Source: CAWJMD01 sp963845675 (GTDB lineage Bacteria > Actinomycetota > Actinomycetes > Actinomycetales > CAWJMD01). From it: a stretch of 64,000 nucleotides of DNA. Of this stretch, positions 39,604-47,729 are shown piece by piece. The translations under genes and the position numbers were made by a program. Every line of letters begins with the position of its first letter. The stretch's first letter is position 1. Under the pieces are notes generated by a model, which was not told the DNA's origin, made no database searches, and worked only from the letters and a program-made list of their open reading frames with translations. The stretch is from positions 62,001-126,000 of the forward strand of contig CAWJSX010000005.1 in NCBI GenBank assembly GCA_963845675.1. Direction: 5' to 3'.

Positions 39604-39930
39604 ATGGGCGACACCAAGAACGTCACGGACGACACCTTCGAGGCGGAGGTGCTGCAGGCCGACAAGCCCGTCCTGGTCGACTTCTGGGCGCCCTGGTGCG
39701 GCCCGTGCCGCCGCGTGTCGCCGATCCTCGAGGAGCTGGCGGCCGAGCACAGCGACAAGATCACCGTCGTCAAGGTCAACACCGACGAGAACCCCAAGGT
39801 CTCCGCGAAGTACGGGATCGTGTCCATCCCGACCATGAACGTCTACTCCGGCGGCGAGCTCGTGAAGTCCCTCAAGGGCGCCATGCCGAAGCCGATCCTC
39901 GTGCGCGAGCTGGGCGACTTCATCGGTTGA
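39604..39930 (+). CDS. trxA: Thioredoxin
   Basis: 108 residues with the active site FWAPWCGPCRRVSPILEEL and the cis-proline loop YGIVSIPTMNVY. It is a standard small cytosolic thioredoxin, reduced by the TrxB encoded just upstream. The ATG at 39604 is preceded by GAGAGGA. It lies before a CwlM-like amidase gene, as in M. tuberculosis (trxC-cwlM). Confidence 0.97.
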   Translation: MGDTKNVTDDTFEAEVLQADKPVLVDFWAPWCGPCRRVSPILEELAAEHSDKITVVKVNTDENPKVSAKYGIVSIPTMNVYSGGELVKSLKGAMPKPILVRELGDFIG

Positions 39931-39978
39931 TCATGACCACGACGCCGCGCGCGCCCGACGGTCCCGGACGGGACGGCG

Positions 39979-41130
39979 ATGATCCTCCGGGCAGGTGATC
40001 TCGGTCCGCGGGTGCAGGCGGTCCGCGACCAGCTGGTCGCGCTCGGCCACCTCGACGCACCGCGGGACCCACAGGAGCCCGTCTTCGACACCGAGCTCAC
40101 GCGTGCCGTGCGGGCGTTCCAGCAGCAGCGGGGTCTGACCGCCGACGGTCTGGTGGGCCCGGAGACCGCGCTGGCCCTGCAGTCGGCGCGCTGGCGCCTC
40201 GGCGACCGCATCCTCCTGCACGTGCCGGGTCACCTGCTGCAGGGCGACGACGTGGTGGCGCTCCAGCGCCAGCTCCAGCGGCTCGGTGTCTTCACCGGGC
40301 GGGTCGACGGGTTGTTCGGGCCGCAGACCGAGCGCGGGCTGCGCGAGCTCCAGCGCGGCGTCGGCCTCCAGCCGGACGGGACGTGCGGCCCCGACACGCT
40401 GCGCGCTCTCTCACACCTCAGCCGGACGGTCTCCGGCGGTGACCTCGCCGCCCTGCACGAGCAGGACCGCGTCGCGTCGACCGGGTCGCGCCTGGTCGGC
40501 AAGGTCGTGGTCATCGACCCGGGCCACGGCGGCGACGACCCCGGGGCCACCGGTCCCGGCCTCGAGGAGTCGGTGGTGGTGCTCGACCTGGCGCGCCGGC
40601 TCGAGGGTCGGCTGACGACGTCCGGCGTGACCGCGGTGCTCACGCGCGACGCCGGCCAGAACCCGACGGACGGCGAGCGGGCGGCGCTGGCGCAGCAGGT
40701 CGGCGCCGACGTCTTCCTCTCGCTGCACTGCGACTCGGGTGCCACGCCGCCTTCGACGCTGGCCGAGGGCGTGGCGTGCTTCTACTGGGGCGGGTACGAC
40801 TCGACCTCGTTCTCCGGTCCGGGGCAGCGTCTGGCCGCCCTGGTCCAGCGCGAGGTCGTCACGCGCACGGGCCTCGTCGACTGCCGCACCCATCCGCGCA
40901 CGTGGGACCTGCTGCGGCTGACCCAGATGCCGGCCGTCCGGGTCGAGCTCGGGTACCTGACCAGCCCGCGGGACGCGGAGCGGCTCGCCGACCCGGCGTT
41001 CCGGGACACCTGCGCGGAGGCCCTGCTCGCCGGGATCCAGCGCCTCTACTTCAGCGAGCCCGAGGACTGGACGACCGGCACCCTGAGCGTGGACGACGTC
41101 CGAGCCCTCTCACGGCTGAGGGGCGAGTAG
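39979..41130 (+). CDS. cwlM: Peptidoglycan-binding N-acetylmuramoyl-L-alanine amidase family protein (CwlM-like)
   Basis: 383 residues: two peptidoglycan-binding repeats (about 5-70 and 85-150, with VRAFQQQRGLTADGLVGPETALAL and LRELQRGVGLQPDGTCGPDTLRAL), then an Amidase_3 domain (about 172-365). The zinc ligands appear intact: VVIDPGHGG, the Glu of LEESVVVLDLA, and SLHCDSG; the catalytic Glu lies in RVELGYLTS. No signal peptide is seen, which matches M. tuberculosis CwlM (Rv3915), a cytoplasmic regulator of MurA rather than a hydrolase. The regulatory role is inferred from family and synteny. Confidence 0.88.
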   Translation: MILRAGDLGPRVQAVRDQLVALGHLDAPRDPQEPVFDTELTRAVRAFQQQRGLTADGLVGPETALALQSARWRLGDRILLHVPGHLLQGDDVVALQRQLQRLGVFTGRVDGLFGPQTERGLRELQRGVGLQPDGTCGPDTLRALSHLSRTVSGGDLAALHEQDRVASTGSRLVGKVVVIDPGHGGDDPGATGPGLEESVVVLDLARRLEGRLTTSGVTAVLTRDAGQNPTDGERAALAQQVGADVFLSLHCDSGATPPSTLAEGVACFYWGGYDSTSFSGPGQRLAALVQREVVTRTGLVDCRTHPRTWDLLRLTQMPAVRVELGYLTSPRDAERLADPAFRDTCAEALLAGIQRLYFSEPEDWTTGTLSVDDVRALSRLRGE

Positions 41131-41133
41131 CCC

Positions 41134-41763
41134 TCAGCTCGTGAGCGCTGGCACCCGCACCGTGCCGAGGATCTTCTCCAGCGCCTGCTCGACGTCCTCG
41201 CGCCACGACAGGGCGGTCCGCAGGTCGAGACGCAGCCGCGGGTACCTCGGGTGCGGCCGGACGGTCTTGAACCCGACGGCGAGCAGGAAGTCGGCCGGGA
41301 CGACGCACCCGTTCGCCGGGCCGATGCCCACCTCGGAGCTGTCGGTGGTCCCGAACGCCTCGATCGCGCGGACACCGCGTCGCGTCAGGTCCTTGGCGGC
41401 GCCCTGCACGAGCATCCGGCCGATGCCGCCACCCCGGTGCACCGGCTGCACCGCCCCGGTCATCAGCAGCACCGCGTCGGCGCTGACCGGGGACGTGGCG
41501 AAGCCGATCGACCGCGGCACGAAGGCGGGTGGGGCGTAGGTGACGAAGCCGATCGGCTCCTCGTCCACGTAGGCGATCCGTCCGCAGCTGCCCCACTCCA
41601 GGAGCACGGACGACAGCCAGGCCTCCTTCTCGAACTCCACGTCCCCCGCCTTCTGGGCGTCCCGCGCAGCCGTCGGAGCCAGCTCCCAGGCCACGCAGCG
41701 CCGGCAGGGGCGGGGAAGGTCGCCCACGGTGTCGAGGGTCAGGGCTCCGAGCCTGCGGCTCAC
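41134..41763 (-). CDS. GNAT-family N-acetyltransferase
   Basis: 209 residues from a GTG at 41763. A Cys-containing N-terminal segment, PCRRCVAWEL, precedes a GNAT fold with the acetyl-CoA loop VHRGGGIGRMLVQGA. The substrate is unknown. It is convergent with the cwlM-like gene, with only 3 nt between the stops. Similar GNAT proteins with this Cys motif stand beside cwlM and parAB in many actinobacteria. Confidence 0.85.
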   Translation of the reverse strand: MSRRLGALTLDTVGDLPRPCRRCVAWELAPTAARDAQKAGDVEFEKEAWLSSVLLEWGSCGRIAYVDEEPIGFVTYAPPAFVPRSIGFATSPVSADAVLLMTGAVQPVHRGGGIGRMLVQGAAKDLTRRGVRAIEAFGTTDSSEVGIGPANGCVVPADFLLAVGFKTVRPHPRYPRLRLDLRTALSWREDVEQALEKILGTVRVPALTS

Positions 41764-41794
41764 CGGTTCACCGGTCCGTGCCGCTCACGGGGGC

Positions 41795-41935
41795 TCACCG
41801 GGTCGCCGAGCCCGTGGCGGCCGTGGGGTCGTACCCCTCGAGGGGCGGCCAGCGTCGGGGTCGCAGCAGGGCGCCGAGGAAGGCCGCCGCCGCGCCGAGG
41901 AGCACCCCCATGACCACGGAGCGGGCGAGCTTCAT
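41795..41935 (-). CDS. Small single-pass membrane protein, hypothetical
   Basis: 46 residues starting at an ATG at 41935: MKLARSVVMGVLLGAAAAFLGALL, then a basic, proline-rich tail RPRRWPPLEGYDPTAATGS. One hydrophobic helix is clear. It lies 31 nt upstream of the GNAT gene on the same strand and is divergent from the aminotransferase. No family can be assigned. Confidence 0.55.
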   Translation of the reverse strand: MKLARSVVMGVLLGAAAAFLGALLRPRRWPPLEGYDPTAATGSATR

Positions 41936-42014
41936 GTCAGACTCCCCACGGCGTCGGGACCTCGACCTGCGGGCCCATCGTAGGACGCGTCCGGAGCGAG
42001 CTGAAGGAGCGGCT

Positions 42015-43358
42015 GTGTCAGCGGAGGGTCCCGAGCGCACGGCCCCCCCGCCGCGGGGCACCCGCCTGGACCCGTGGGCCGACACCTACGCCGCCCGGGC
42101 GCACGGCATGGCCGCCTCGCAGATCCGCGCGCTGTTCGCCGTGGCGAGCCGGCCGGAGGTCGTCTCGCTCGCCGGGGGCATGCCCAACCTGGCGGCCCTC
42201 CCGATGGACGCGGTGGCGAAGGTCGCGGCCGACCTGGTGGCCGAGAACGGCTCGACCGCACTCCAGTACGGCTCGGGTCAGGGCGATCCGGGCCTGCGTG
42301 AGGCCATCTGCACGGTGATGGCCGAGCAGGGCATCTCCGCCCACGCGGACGACGTGGTCGTGACGACCGGGTCGCAGCAGGCGCTGGACCTCGTCACCCG
42401 CGTGTTCTGCGACCCCGGCGACACGGTCGTCGCCGAGGCACCCAGCTACGTGGGCGCTCTCGGCGTGTTCCGCGCGTACCAGGCCGAGGTCGTCCACACG
42501 CCCCTCGACGACGAGGGCCTGGACCCGGTGGCCCTGGACGAGACCCTGACCCGGCTGCGCACCTCCGGCCGGACGGTCAAGCTCCTCTACACGGTGCCCA
42601 ACCACCACAACCCCGCAGGCGTCACCCTCTCCGCGGGCCGCCGGGCCCAGGTGCTGGAGGTCGCCCGTCGTCACGGGGTCCTCGTCCTCGAGGACGACCC
42701 GTACGGCCTGCTCGGGTTCGACGCGGAGCCGCTGCCGGCGATCCGCAGCCTCGACGAGGAGGGCGTCGTCTACCTCGGGTCGTTCTCCAAGACTTTCGCC
42801 CCAGGACTGCGGGTCGGGTGGGCGCTCGCGCCGCACGGGGTGCGCGAGAAGCTCGTGCTGGCGAGCGAGTCGGCGATCCTGTGCCCCTCCTCGTTCAGCC
42901 AGCTCGTCGTCTCCCGGTACCTCGCCACCCACGACTGGCGCCACCAGGTCAAGCTGTACCGCGAGGTCTACCGGGAACGGCGCGACACGCTGGTCGCAGC
43001 GCTGGAGTCGCTTCTGCCGCAGGCGACCTGGACCGTCCCGGGTGGCGGCTTCTACGTCTGGGCGCGGCTCCCCGAGCCCCTCGACGCCCAGGCCATGCTG
43101 CCCCGCGCGGTGACTGCCCGGGTCGCCTACGTACCGGGCACGGCGTTCTACGCCGACCACGCGGCGTCCCAGGGGCGACACCACCTCAGGCTCTCCTACT
43201 GCTACCCCACGCCGGAGCGCATCACGGAGGGCGTCCGCCGCCTCGCGGGCGTCGTCGACGCCGAGCTCGAGCTCATCGACACCTTCGGGCCCCGAGCGGC
43301 GACGAGACGCTCAGACGAGGAGTCCGAAACCTTGTCTCCCGCACCGGATCTGACATGA
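42015..43358 (+). CDS. PLP-dependent aminotransferase (MocR/2-aminoadipate class I type)
   Basis: 447 residues from the GTG at 42015, preceded by AAGGAG. The class I/II fold shows SLAGGMPNLAALPM, LQYGSGQGDPGLREAI, YTVPNHHNPAGVTLS and the PLP lysine in GSFSKTFAPGLRVGW. There is no N-terminal HTH domain, so it is an enzyme and not a MocR regulator. The donor and acceptor are unknown; relatives act on 2-aminoadipate or aromatic and branched-chain amino acids. Its stop overlaps the ddl ATG (ATGA). It lies near parAB in several actinobacteria. Confidence 0.85.
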   Translation: MSAEGPERTAPPPRGTRLDPWADTYAARAHGMAASQIRALFAVASRPEVVSLAGGMPNLAALPMDAVAKVAADLVAENGSTALQYGSGQGDPGLREAICTVMAEQGISAHADDVVVTTGSQQALDLVTRVFCDPGDTVVAEAPSYVGALGVFRAYQAEVVHTPLDDEGLDPVALDETLTRLRTSGRTVKLLYTVPNHHNPAGVTLSAGRRAQVLEVARRHGVLVLEDDPYGLLGFDAEPLPAIRSLDEEGVVYLGSFSKTFAPGLRVGWALAPHGVREKLVLASESAILCPSSFSQLVVSRYLATHDWRHQVKLYREVYRERRDTLVAALESLLPQATWTVPGGGFYVWARLPEPLDAQAMLPRAVTARVAYVPGTAFYADHAASQGRHHLRLSYCYPTPERITEGVRRLAGVVDAELELIDTFGPRAATRRSDEESETLSPAPDLT

Positions 43359-44299
43359 GCACCCCTTCCGTTCTCGTCGTCGCCGGCGGGCTGAGCCACG
43401 AGCGCGAGGTCTCCCTCCGATCGGGTCGGCGGGTCGCGGACGCCCTGCGTGAGGCCGGCTGCGAGGTGAGGGTGGCCGACCTCGACGCCGCGCTGCTGCC
43501 GGCGCTCCGCGACGACCCGCCGGACCTGGTGTGGCCCCTGCTCCACGGCGCGAGCGGCGAGGACGGCTCGGTCCGTGACGTGCTGGAGGTGCTGGGCGTC
43601 CGCTACCTGGGGTCGACCCCGGCCGCGTGCCGCCGGACGTACGACAAGCCGGTCGCGGGGTCAGCGGTCGAGGGCGCCGGCGTGCTCGTGCCGCAGTCGT
43701 TCTCACTGCCGCACAGCGTGTTCCGTGAGCTGGGCGCCGGTGCCGTGCTCGAGTCCGTGGTGTCGCGCCTCGGGCTCCCCCTGGTCGTCAAGCCGGCACG
43801 CGGCGGCTCCGCGCTCGGGGTGACCGTCGTCGACGACCGCGACCGGCTCCCCCGAGCCATGGTGGACTGCTTCGCCTACGACGAGGTGGCCCTGCTGCAG
43901 CGGGCCGTGTCGGGCGTCGAGGTGGCGGTCAGCGTCGTCGACACCGGTTCGGGACCGCGGGCGCTGCCGGCCGTCGAGATCGTGCCGGCCGGGGTGGCCT
44001 ACGACTACGCCGCCCGGTACACCGCAGGTGGCACCGAGTACTTCGCGCCCGCACGGCTGGAGGCCGGGATCGCCGCAGCCGTCGCGCGGGCCGCGCTCAC
44101 GGTGCACGAGGCACTCGGGCTGCGCGACGTGTCACGCACCGACCTGATCGTCGACGGATCGGACGTGTGGTTCCTGGAGGCCAACGTGGCGCCCGGGATG
44201 ACCGAGACGTCGCTGCTGCCACAGGCGGTCGTCGCCGCCGGTGAGCGGCTGCCCGACGTCTACCGGGCCATGGTCGACGTGGCGCTGACGCGTCACTGA
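43355..44299 (+). CDS. ddl: D-alanine--D-alanine ligase family protein (ATP-grasp)
   Basis: 314 residues, slightly shorter than classical Ddl. The N-terminal LVVAGGLSHEREVSLRSGRRV, the central VWPLLHGASGEDGSVRDVL, the ATP-grasp Lys/Gly loop VVKPARGGSALGV and the metal-binding C-terminus FLEANVAPGMTETSLLP all match D-Ala-D-Ala ligases. It would supply the terminal dipeptide of peptidoglycan precursors. The chosen ATG overlaps the aminotransferase stop. A second ddl may exist elsewhere in the genome, so whether this is the main one cannot be told. Confidence 0.85.
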   Translation: MSTPSVLVVAGGLSHEREVSLRSGRRVADALREAGCEVRVADLDAALLPALRDDPPDLVWPLLHGASGEDGSVRDVLEVLGVRYLGSTPAACRRTYDKPVAGSAVEGAGVLVPQSFSLPHSVFRELGAGAVLESVVSRLGLPLVVKPARGGSALGVTVVDDRDRLPRAMVDCFAYDEVALLQRAVSGVEVAVSVVDTGSGPRALPAVEIVPAGVAYDYAARYTAGGTEYFAPARLEAGIAAAVARAALTVHEALGLRDVSRTDLIVDGSDVWFLEANVAPGMTETSLLPQAVVAAGERLPDVYRAMVDVALTRH

Positions 44300-44332
44300 A
44301 CCAGCGCTCGCTCCGGCGAAACCGCCTGTCTC

Positions 44333-44351
44333 CCAACGTTTTTCGCGTTGG
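44333..44351. terminator. Short hairpin between ddl and parB
   Basis: CCAACG and CGTTGG flank a T-rich loop (TTTTTCG) in the 64-nt spacer between the convergent ddl and parB genes. The stem is only 6 bp, so this is a weak candidate for a shared terminator. Confidence 0.4.
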
Positions 44352-44363
44352 ATGATGTCACTG

Positions 44364-45488
44364 TCAGGTGCGGAAGAGGCCCTTCACGTCCGGAGCCAGC
44401 AGCCCCAGGATGCGGTTGAGGTCCTCGACGGAGGCGAAGTCGACGGTGACCTTCCCGCGGCGGCTGCCCAGGACCACCTTCACGCGCGTGTCGAGCCGGT
44501 CGGAGAGCCGCTCCGCGAGCTCGTCCAGTGCGTCATGGCGCTGGCCGGCCTTCGCGGACCGCCGCTTCGGGGCCGGCTCGTCGTCCCCGCCCATGGCGAC
44601 GACCTCCTCGGTCGCCCGCACCGACAGGCCCTCGGCGACGATCCGCTGGGCGAGGCGCTCCATCGCGGCGGCGTCGGGCAGACCGAGGAGCGCACGGGCG
44701 TGGCCGGCCGACAGGACGCCCGCGGCGACACGCCGCTGCACCAGGGGCGGGAGGTTCAGCAGGCGCAGGGTGTTCGAGATCTGGGGACGGCTGCGGCCGA
44801 TCCGCCCGGCGAGCTCGTCGTGCGTGCAGCCGAAGTCCTCCAGCAGCTGTGAGTACGCGGCCGCCTCCTCCAGCGGGTTGAGCTCGCTGCGATGCAGGTT
44901 CTCGAGCAGCGCGTCCCGCAACAGGTCGTCGTCCGCGGTCTCGCGGATGATGGCGGGGATGCTCTCCAGGCCAGCCTGCTGGCTGGCCCGCCAGCGGCGC
45001 TCCCCCATCACCAGCTCGTAGCGGACCTCGGCTCCGACGGCACCGACGTCCTGCCCCTCGGCGGACAGTGGACGCACCACGACGGGCTGCAGCACGCCGA
45101 TCTCCCGCACGGAGTGGGTCAGCTCCGCGAGGGCGTCATCGTCGAAGACGGTCCGAGGCTGTCGCGGGTTGGGGATGATCTGGGCCAGCGGGATCTCGGC
45201 GAAGGAGGCACCAGGGACAGGCACGAGACCGGAGTCCCGCCCGGAGAGGCTGCCGTCGTCCGTGCGGCCGTTCCTGTCGCCGGTCGAGTCGCCGGCCAGG
45301 TCGTCCACCGTCGGGGCGGCAGCGCCGTTGCCGTCGCTCGGCCCAGGCTCCGAGGCCGTCGGCGTCACGGAGGCGGGCGCGCCGGGGAAGAACACGTCCA
45401 CCGGTCGCTCCTGCGTCCCGGTCGACGACCCTGTGCTCGGGATGAGGGCTCCGAGGCCCCTCCCCAGTCCGCGCTTCTTGTCGCTCAC
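44364..45488 (-). CDS. parB: Chromosome-partitioning protein ParB
   Basis: 374 residues from a GTG at 45488 (MSDKKRGLGRGLGALIP). A Ser/Asp-rich spacer leads to the N-terminal CTP-binding domain: IPLAQIIPNPRQPR, VMGERRWRASQQAGL and ENLHRSELNPLEEAAAY. The HTH domain binding parS is around GCTHDELAGRIGRSRPQISNTLRLL. The C-terminal dimerisation domain ends KVTVDFASVEDLNRILGLL. ParB clamps spread from parS sites, eight of which lie in the adjacent parA and rsmG genes. The start overlaps the parA stop (GTGA). Confidence 0.96.
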   Translation of the reverse strand: MSDKKRGLGRGLGALIPSTGSSTGTQERPVDVFFPGAPASVTPTASEPGPSDGNGAAAPTVDDLAGDSTGDRNGRTDDGSLSGRDSGLVPVPGASFAEIPLAQIIPNPRQPRTVFDDDALAELTHSVREIGVLQPVVVRPLSAEGQDVGAVGAEVRYELVMGERRWRASQQAGLESIPAIIRETADDDLLRDALLENLHRSELNPLEEAAAYSQLLEDFGCTHDELAGRIGRSRPQISNTLRLLNLPPLVQRRVAAGVLSAGHARALLGLPDAAAMERLAQRIVAEGLSVRATEEVVAMGGDDEPAPKRRSAKAGQRHDALDELAERLSDRLDTRVKVVLGSRRGKVTVDFASVEDLNRILGLLAPDVKGLFRT

Positions 45489-46834
45489 CGCTGCTCCTCC
45501 GTGGTGGCCCCGACAGGCGGGGTCTGCTGGGTCGTGCCGTCCGGGGTACCTGCTCCGCGCTCGGCGATCTCCTGCGCGGCCGACAGGTATGACAACGCCC
45601 CGCTCGAGCCGGGGTCGTAGGTCATGACCGTCTGACCGTGGCTGGGCGCCTCGGAGATCCTCACCGACCGCGGGACGCTCGTCCGCAGCACGATGTCCGT
45701 GAAGTGGGAACGGACCTCCTCGGCGACCTCCGCCGCCAGTCGCGTCCGGCCGTCGAACATCGTCAGCAGGATGGTCGTCACCTCGAGCGTCGGGTTGAGG
45801 TGCGCACGGATCAGCTCGATGTTCTTGAGCAGCTGGGACAGGCCCTCCAGCGCGTAGTACTCGCACTGGATCGGGATGAAGACCTCCTTCGCCGCCGCGA
45901 ACGCGTTGACGGTCAACAGCCCGAGGCTCGGCGGGCAGTCCACCAGCACGTAGTCGATCCGGCGGTCGCCGGCCGCCTCACGCTGCGCCAGGAAGGCGTC
46001 CAGTGCGATCCTCAGCCGGGTCTCCCGGGCGACCATCGGCACCAGCTCGATCTCCGCCCCGGCGAGGTCGATGGTGGCGGGTGCCACGAGCAGGTTCGGG
46101 ACGTCTGGGCACTCCTGCACGACATCCGCGAGCGGGAGGCCCTCGACGAGGACCTCGTAGAGGCCCGGCACCTCGGAGTGGTGGTCGACACCCAGGGCCG
46201 TGGACGCGTTGCCCTGCGGGTCGTTGTCGAGGACGAGGACGGTCAGGCCGGCCTGCGCCAGGGCAGCTGCGACGTTCACCGTCGTCGTGGTCTTGCCCAC
46301 GCCGCCCTTCTGGTTGGCGACCGTCATCACGCGGGTGTGGGTGGGCGGGGGGAACGCCGCACCGCGTAGCTGGATGCGTCGCCGCGCGTTCTCGGCGATC
46401 TCCTGCGCCAGGGGCGTCGTGTCGTCGGCCTCCGGGATGGAGTCGGCCACGGCGGCCCGCTCCGCGTCCGCGAGGGCCGTGGCGGCAGTGAGAGCGGGCT
46501 GCGCCTCGATCCCTGTTCCACGTGAAACCTCGTGCGTCGTGTGCCTGGACACGGGCCCGCTCGTCATCCCTGTTTCACGTGAAACCTCGTGCGCCGGGTG
46601 CGAGGACACGGGTCCGCTCGAGCTCCCCGTTTCACGTGAAACGTCGCCCGGGAGGGAGCCCGGGACCGCTTCACGTGAGACGTCGGTGACGTCGGAGTCC
46701 GGGACGGTTCCACGTGAAACGTCGGCCAGGGCCGAGCCCGTCAGCGGCCACCCGGGGGGCGTCGGGCTGGCGTCCTCGGGCACGCGAGGCCATCCCAGTC
46801 CCTCGACGACAGCGGGGGCGGTGTTCCTCGGCAC
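45485..46834 (-). CDS. parA: Chromosome-partitioning ATPase ParA with a parS-bearing N-terminal extension
   Basis: About 449 residues from a GTG at 46834 preceded by AAGAGGA; the frame stays open further up but would invade rsmG. The ATPase core starts near residue 168: TRVMTVANQKGGVGKTTTTVNVAAAL (deviant Walker A), then LDNDPQGNAS and DYVLVDCPPSLGLLTVNAF. Before it lies an extension of about 165 residues with five repeats VSR(E/G)(T/A). Their DNA consists of parS-like palindromes, so the segment looks like a centromere translated as protein. ParA drives segregation of ParB-bound origins. parB follows with a 4-nt overlap. Confidence 0.95.
   Translation of the reverse strand: MPRNTAPAVVEGLGWPRVPEDASPTPPGWPLTGSALADVSRGTVPDSDVTDVSREAVPGSLPGDVSRETGSSSGPVSSHPAHEVSRETGMTSGPVSRHTTHEVSRGTGIEAQPALTAATALADAERAAVADSIPEADDTTPLAQEIAENARRRIQLRGAAFPPPTHTRVMTVANQKGGVGKTTTTVNVAAALAQAGLTVLVLDNDPQGNASTALGVDHHSEVPGLYEVLVEGLPLADVVQECPDVPNLLVAPATIDLAGAEIELVPMVARETRLRIALDAFLAQREAAGDRRIDYVLVDCPPSLGLLTVNAFAAAKEVFIPIQCEYYALEGLSQLLKNIELIRAHLNPTLEVTTILLTMFDGRTRLAAEVAEEVRSHFTDIVLRTSVPRSVRISEAPSHGQTVMTYDPGSSGALSYLSAAQEIAERGAGTPDGTTQQTPPVGATTEEQR
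46514..46529. other. parS-like site 1 (in parA)
   Basis: TGTTCCACGTGAAACC differs from the consensus TGTTTCACGTGAAACA at two positions. It is read as VSRGT in parA. Confidence 0.85.
46571..46586. other. parS site 2 (in parA)
   Basis: TGTTTCACGTGAAACC matches the parS consensus at 15 of 16 positions, with a perfect 14-bp palindromic core. It encodes VSRET and lies exactly 57 nt from site 1 and from site 3. Confidence 0.95.
46628..46643. other. parS site 3 (in parA)
   Basis: CGTTTCACGTGAAACG has the perfect 14-bp core GTTTCACGTGAAAC. It encodes VSRET, 57 nt from site 2 and 39 nt from site 4. Confidence 0.95.
46667..46682. other. Degenerate parS-like site 4 (in parA)
   Basis: CGCTTCACGTGAGACG keeps 12 of the 14 core bases. 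It encodes VSREA and may be a weak or decayed ParB site, 39 nt from both neighbours. Confidence 0.65.
46706..46721. other. parS-like site 5 (in parA)
   Basis: GGTTCCACGTGAAACG has 13 of 14 core bases. It encodes VSRGT, 39 nt from site 4. Confidence 0.85.
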
Positions 46835-46892
46835 GACATCCTCTTCTCGGTGGTGCGGGTCGACGATCGGGTGACGGCATCGGTCCCCGGGC

Positions 46893-47729
46893 TCAACCCC
46901 GATTGCGGGGGCGCGGGCGGCCACCGCGGTAACCGCCTGGACCGAGGGCCACCCTAACGACTGTGGTGGGCTCCGGAAGGGACGCCGCTCCACAGGTCAC
47001 CACCTCGATCGTGACGGCGCCCTGTCGCACCAGCGCCGCAGACGCCGCGTCCACCTCGTCCCGGGCGCTGCGTCCCTTGAGGGCGAGGAGGTCGCCGCCG
47101 GGGGCGACCAGCGGCAGGCACCAGCGGGCGAGCTTGCCGAGCGCGGCGACGGCGCGCGCGGTGACGACGTCGGCCTGCTCGTGACCCGCCAGCTCCTCGG
47201 CGCGCGCACGGACCACACGGGTCGCCAGACCGAGGTCGTCGACGACCTCCTCGAGCCACCGGGTTCGACGCTCGAGAGGCTCAACCAGCGTGACGCGGAG
47301 GTCGGGTCGAGCGATCGCGACGGCGATCCCCGGGAGGCCGGCTCCGCTCCCCACGTCGATCACGGTGGAGTTCTGCGGGAGGAGCTCGCTCAGGACGGCG
47401 CAGTTGAGCACGTGACGCGTCCAGAGGCGCCCGGTCTCACGGGGGCCGATCAGCCCACGTTCGACGCCGCTGGTCGCGAGGTGCCGCACGTAGCGCTCGG
47501 CCAGCGTCGCCCGGTCGCCGAACACGGCGTCCACCGCGCCGGTCGGGGGTACCTCGACGTCCGTCATCGCGGAACCGGTGGCTCCGGTCTCACGTGAGAC
47601 AGCGGCTCCGGTTTCACGTGAAACAGCGGCGGCGGGCTGACACTCTGCCGTGGCTGCGGCCTCCGGTGTTTCACGTGAAACGGCCGGCCCCGAGGGGCCG
47701 GCCGTCCCTGGGGGAGGGGAGTCGCTCAC
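46893..47729 (-). CDS. rsmG: 16S rRNA (guanine-527-N7)-methyltransferase RsmG
   Basis: 278 residues from a GTG at 47729 overlapping the jag stop. The methyltransferase core starts near residue 60: VFGDRATLAERYVRHLATSGVERGLIGPRE, the SAM loop STVIDVGSGAGLPGIAVAI and TLVEPLERRTRWLEEV. RsmG methylates G527 of 16S rRNA; loss gives low-level streptomycin resistance in other bacteria. The first 50 residues are an extra segment with three VSRET copies that coincide with parS-like palindromes. An internal ATG (MTDVEVPP) at about residue 55 could be the ancestral start. Confidence 0.94.
   Translation of the reverse strand: MSDSPPPGTAGPSGPAVSRETPEAAATAECQPAAAVSRETGAAVSRETGATGSAMTDVEVPPTGAVDAVFGDRATLAERYVRHLATSGVERGLIGPRETGRLWTRHVLNCAVLSELLPQNSTVIDVGSGAGLPGIAVAIARPDLRVTLVEPLERRTRWLEEVVDDLGLATRVVRARAEELAGHEQADVVTARAVAALGKLARWCLPLVAPGGDLLALKGRSARDEVDAASAALVRQGAVTIEVVTCGAASLPEPTTVVRVALGPGGYRGGRPRPRNRG
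47586..47601. other. Degenerate parS-like site 6 (in rsmG)
   Basis: GGTCTCACGTGAGACA holds a perfect palindrome that differs from the parS core at two symmetric positions. It encodes VSRET and lies 24 nt from site 7. Confidence 0.6.
47610..47625. other. parS site 7 (in rsmG)
   Basis: GGTTTCACGTGAAACA matches the parS consensus at 15 of 16 positions and encodes VSRET in rsmG. Confidence 0.95.
47667..47682. other. parS site 8 (in rsmG)
   Basis: TGTTTCACGTGAAACG matches the consensus at 15 of 16 positions. It encodes VSRET, 57 nt from site 7. Confidence 0.95.

Noticed and set aside
46835..46993. A parA start upstream at 46993 overlapping rsmG by 100 nt
   Set aside because: The GTG at 46834 has a good ribosome-binding site and avoids the overlap; the extra residues have no family match.
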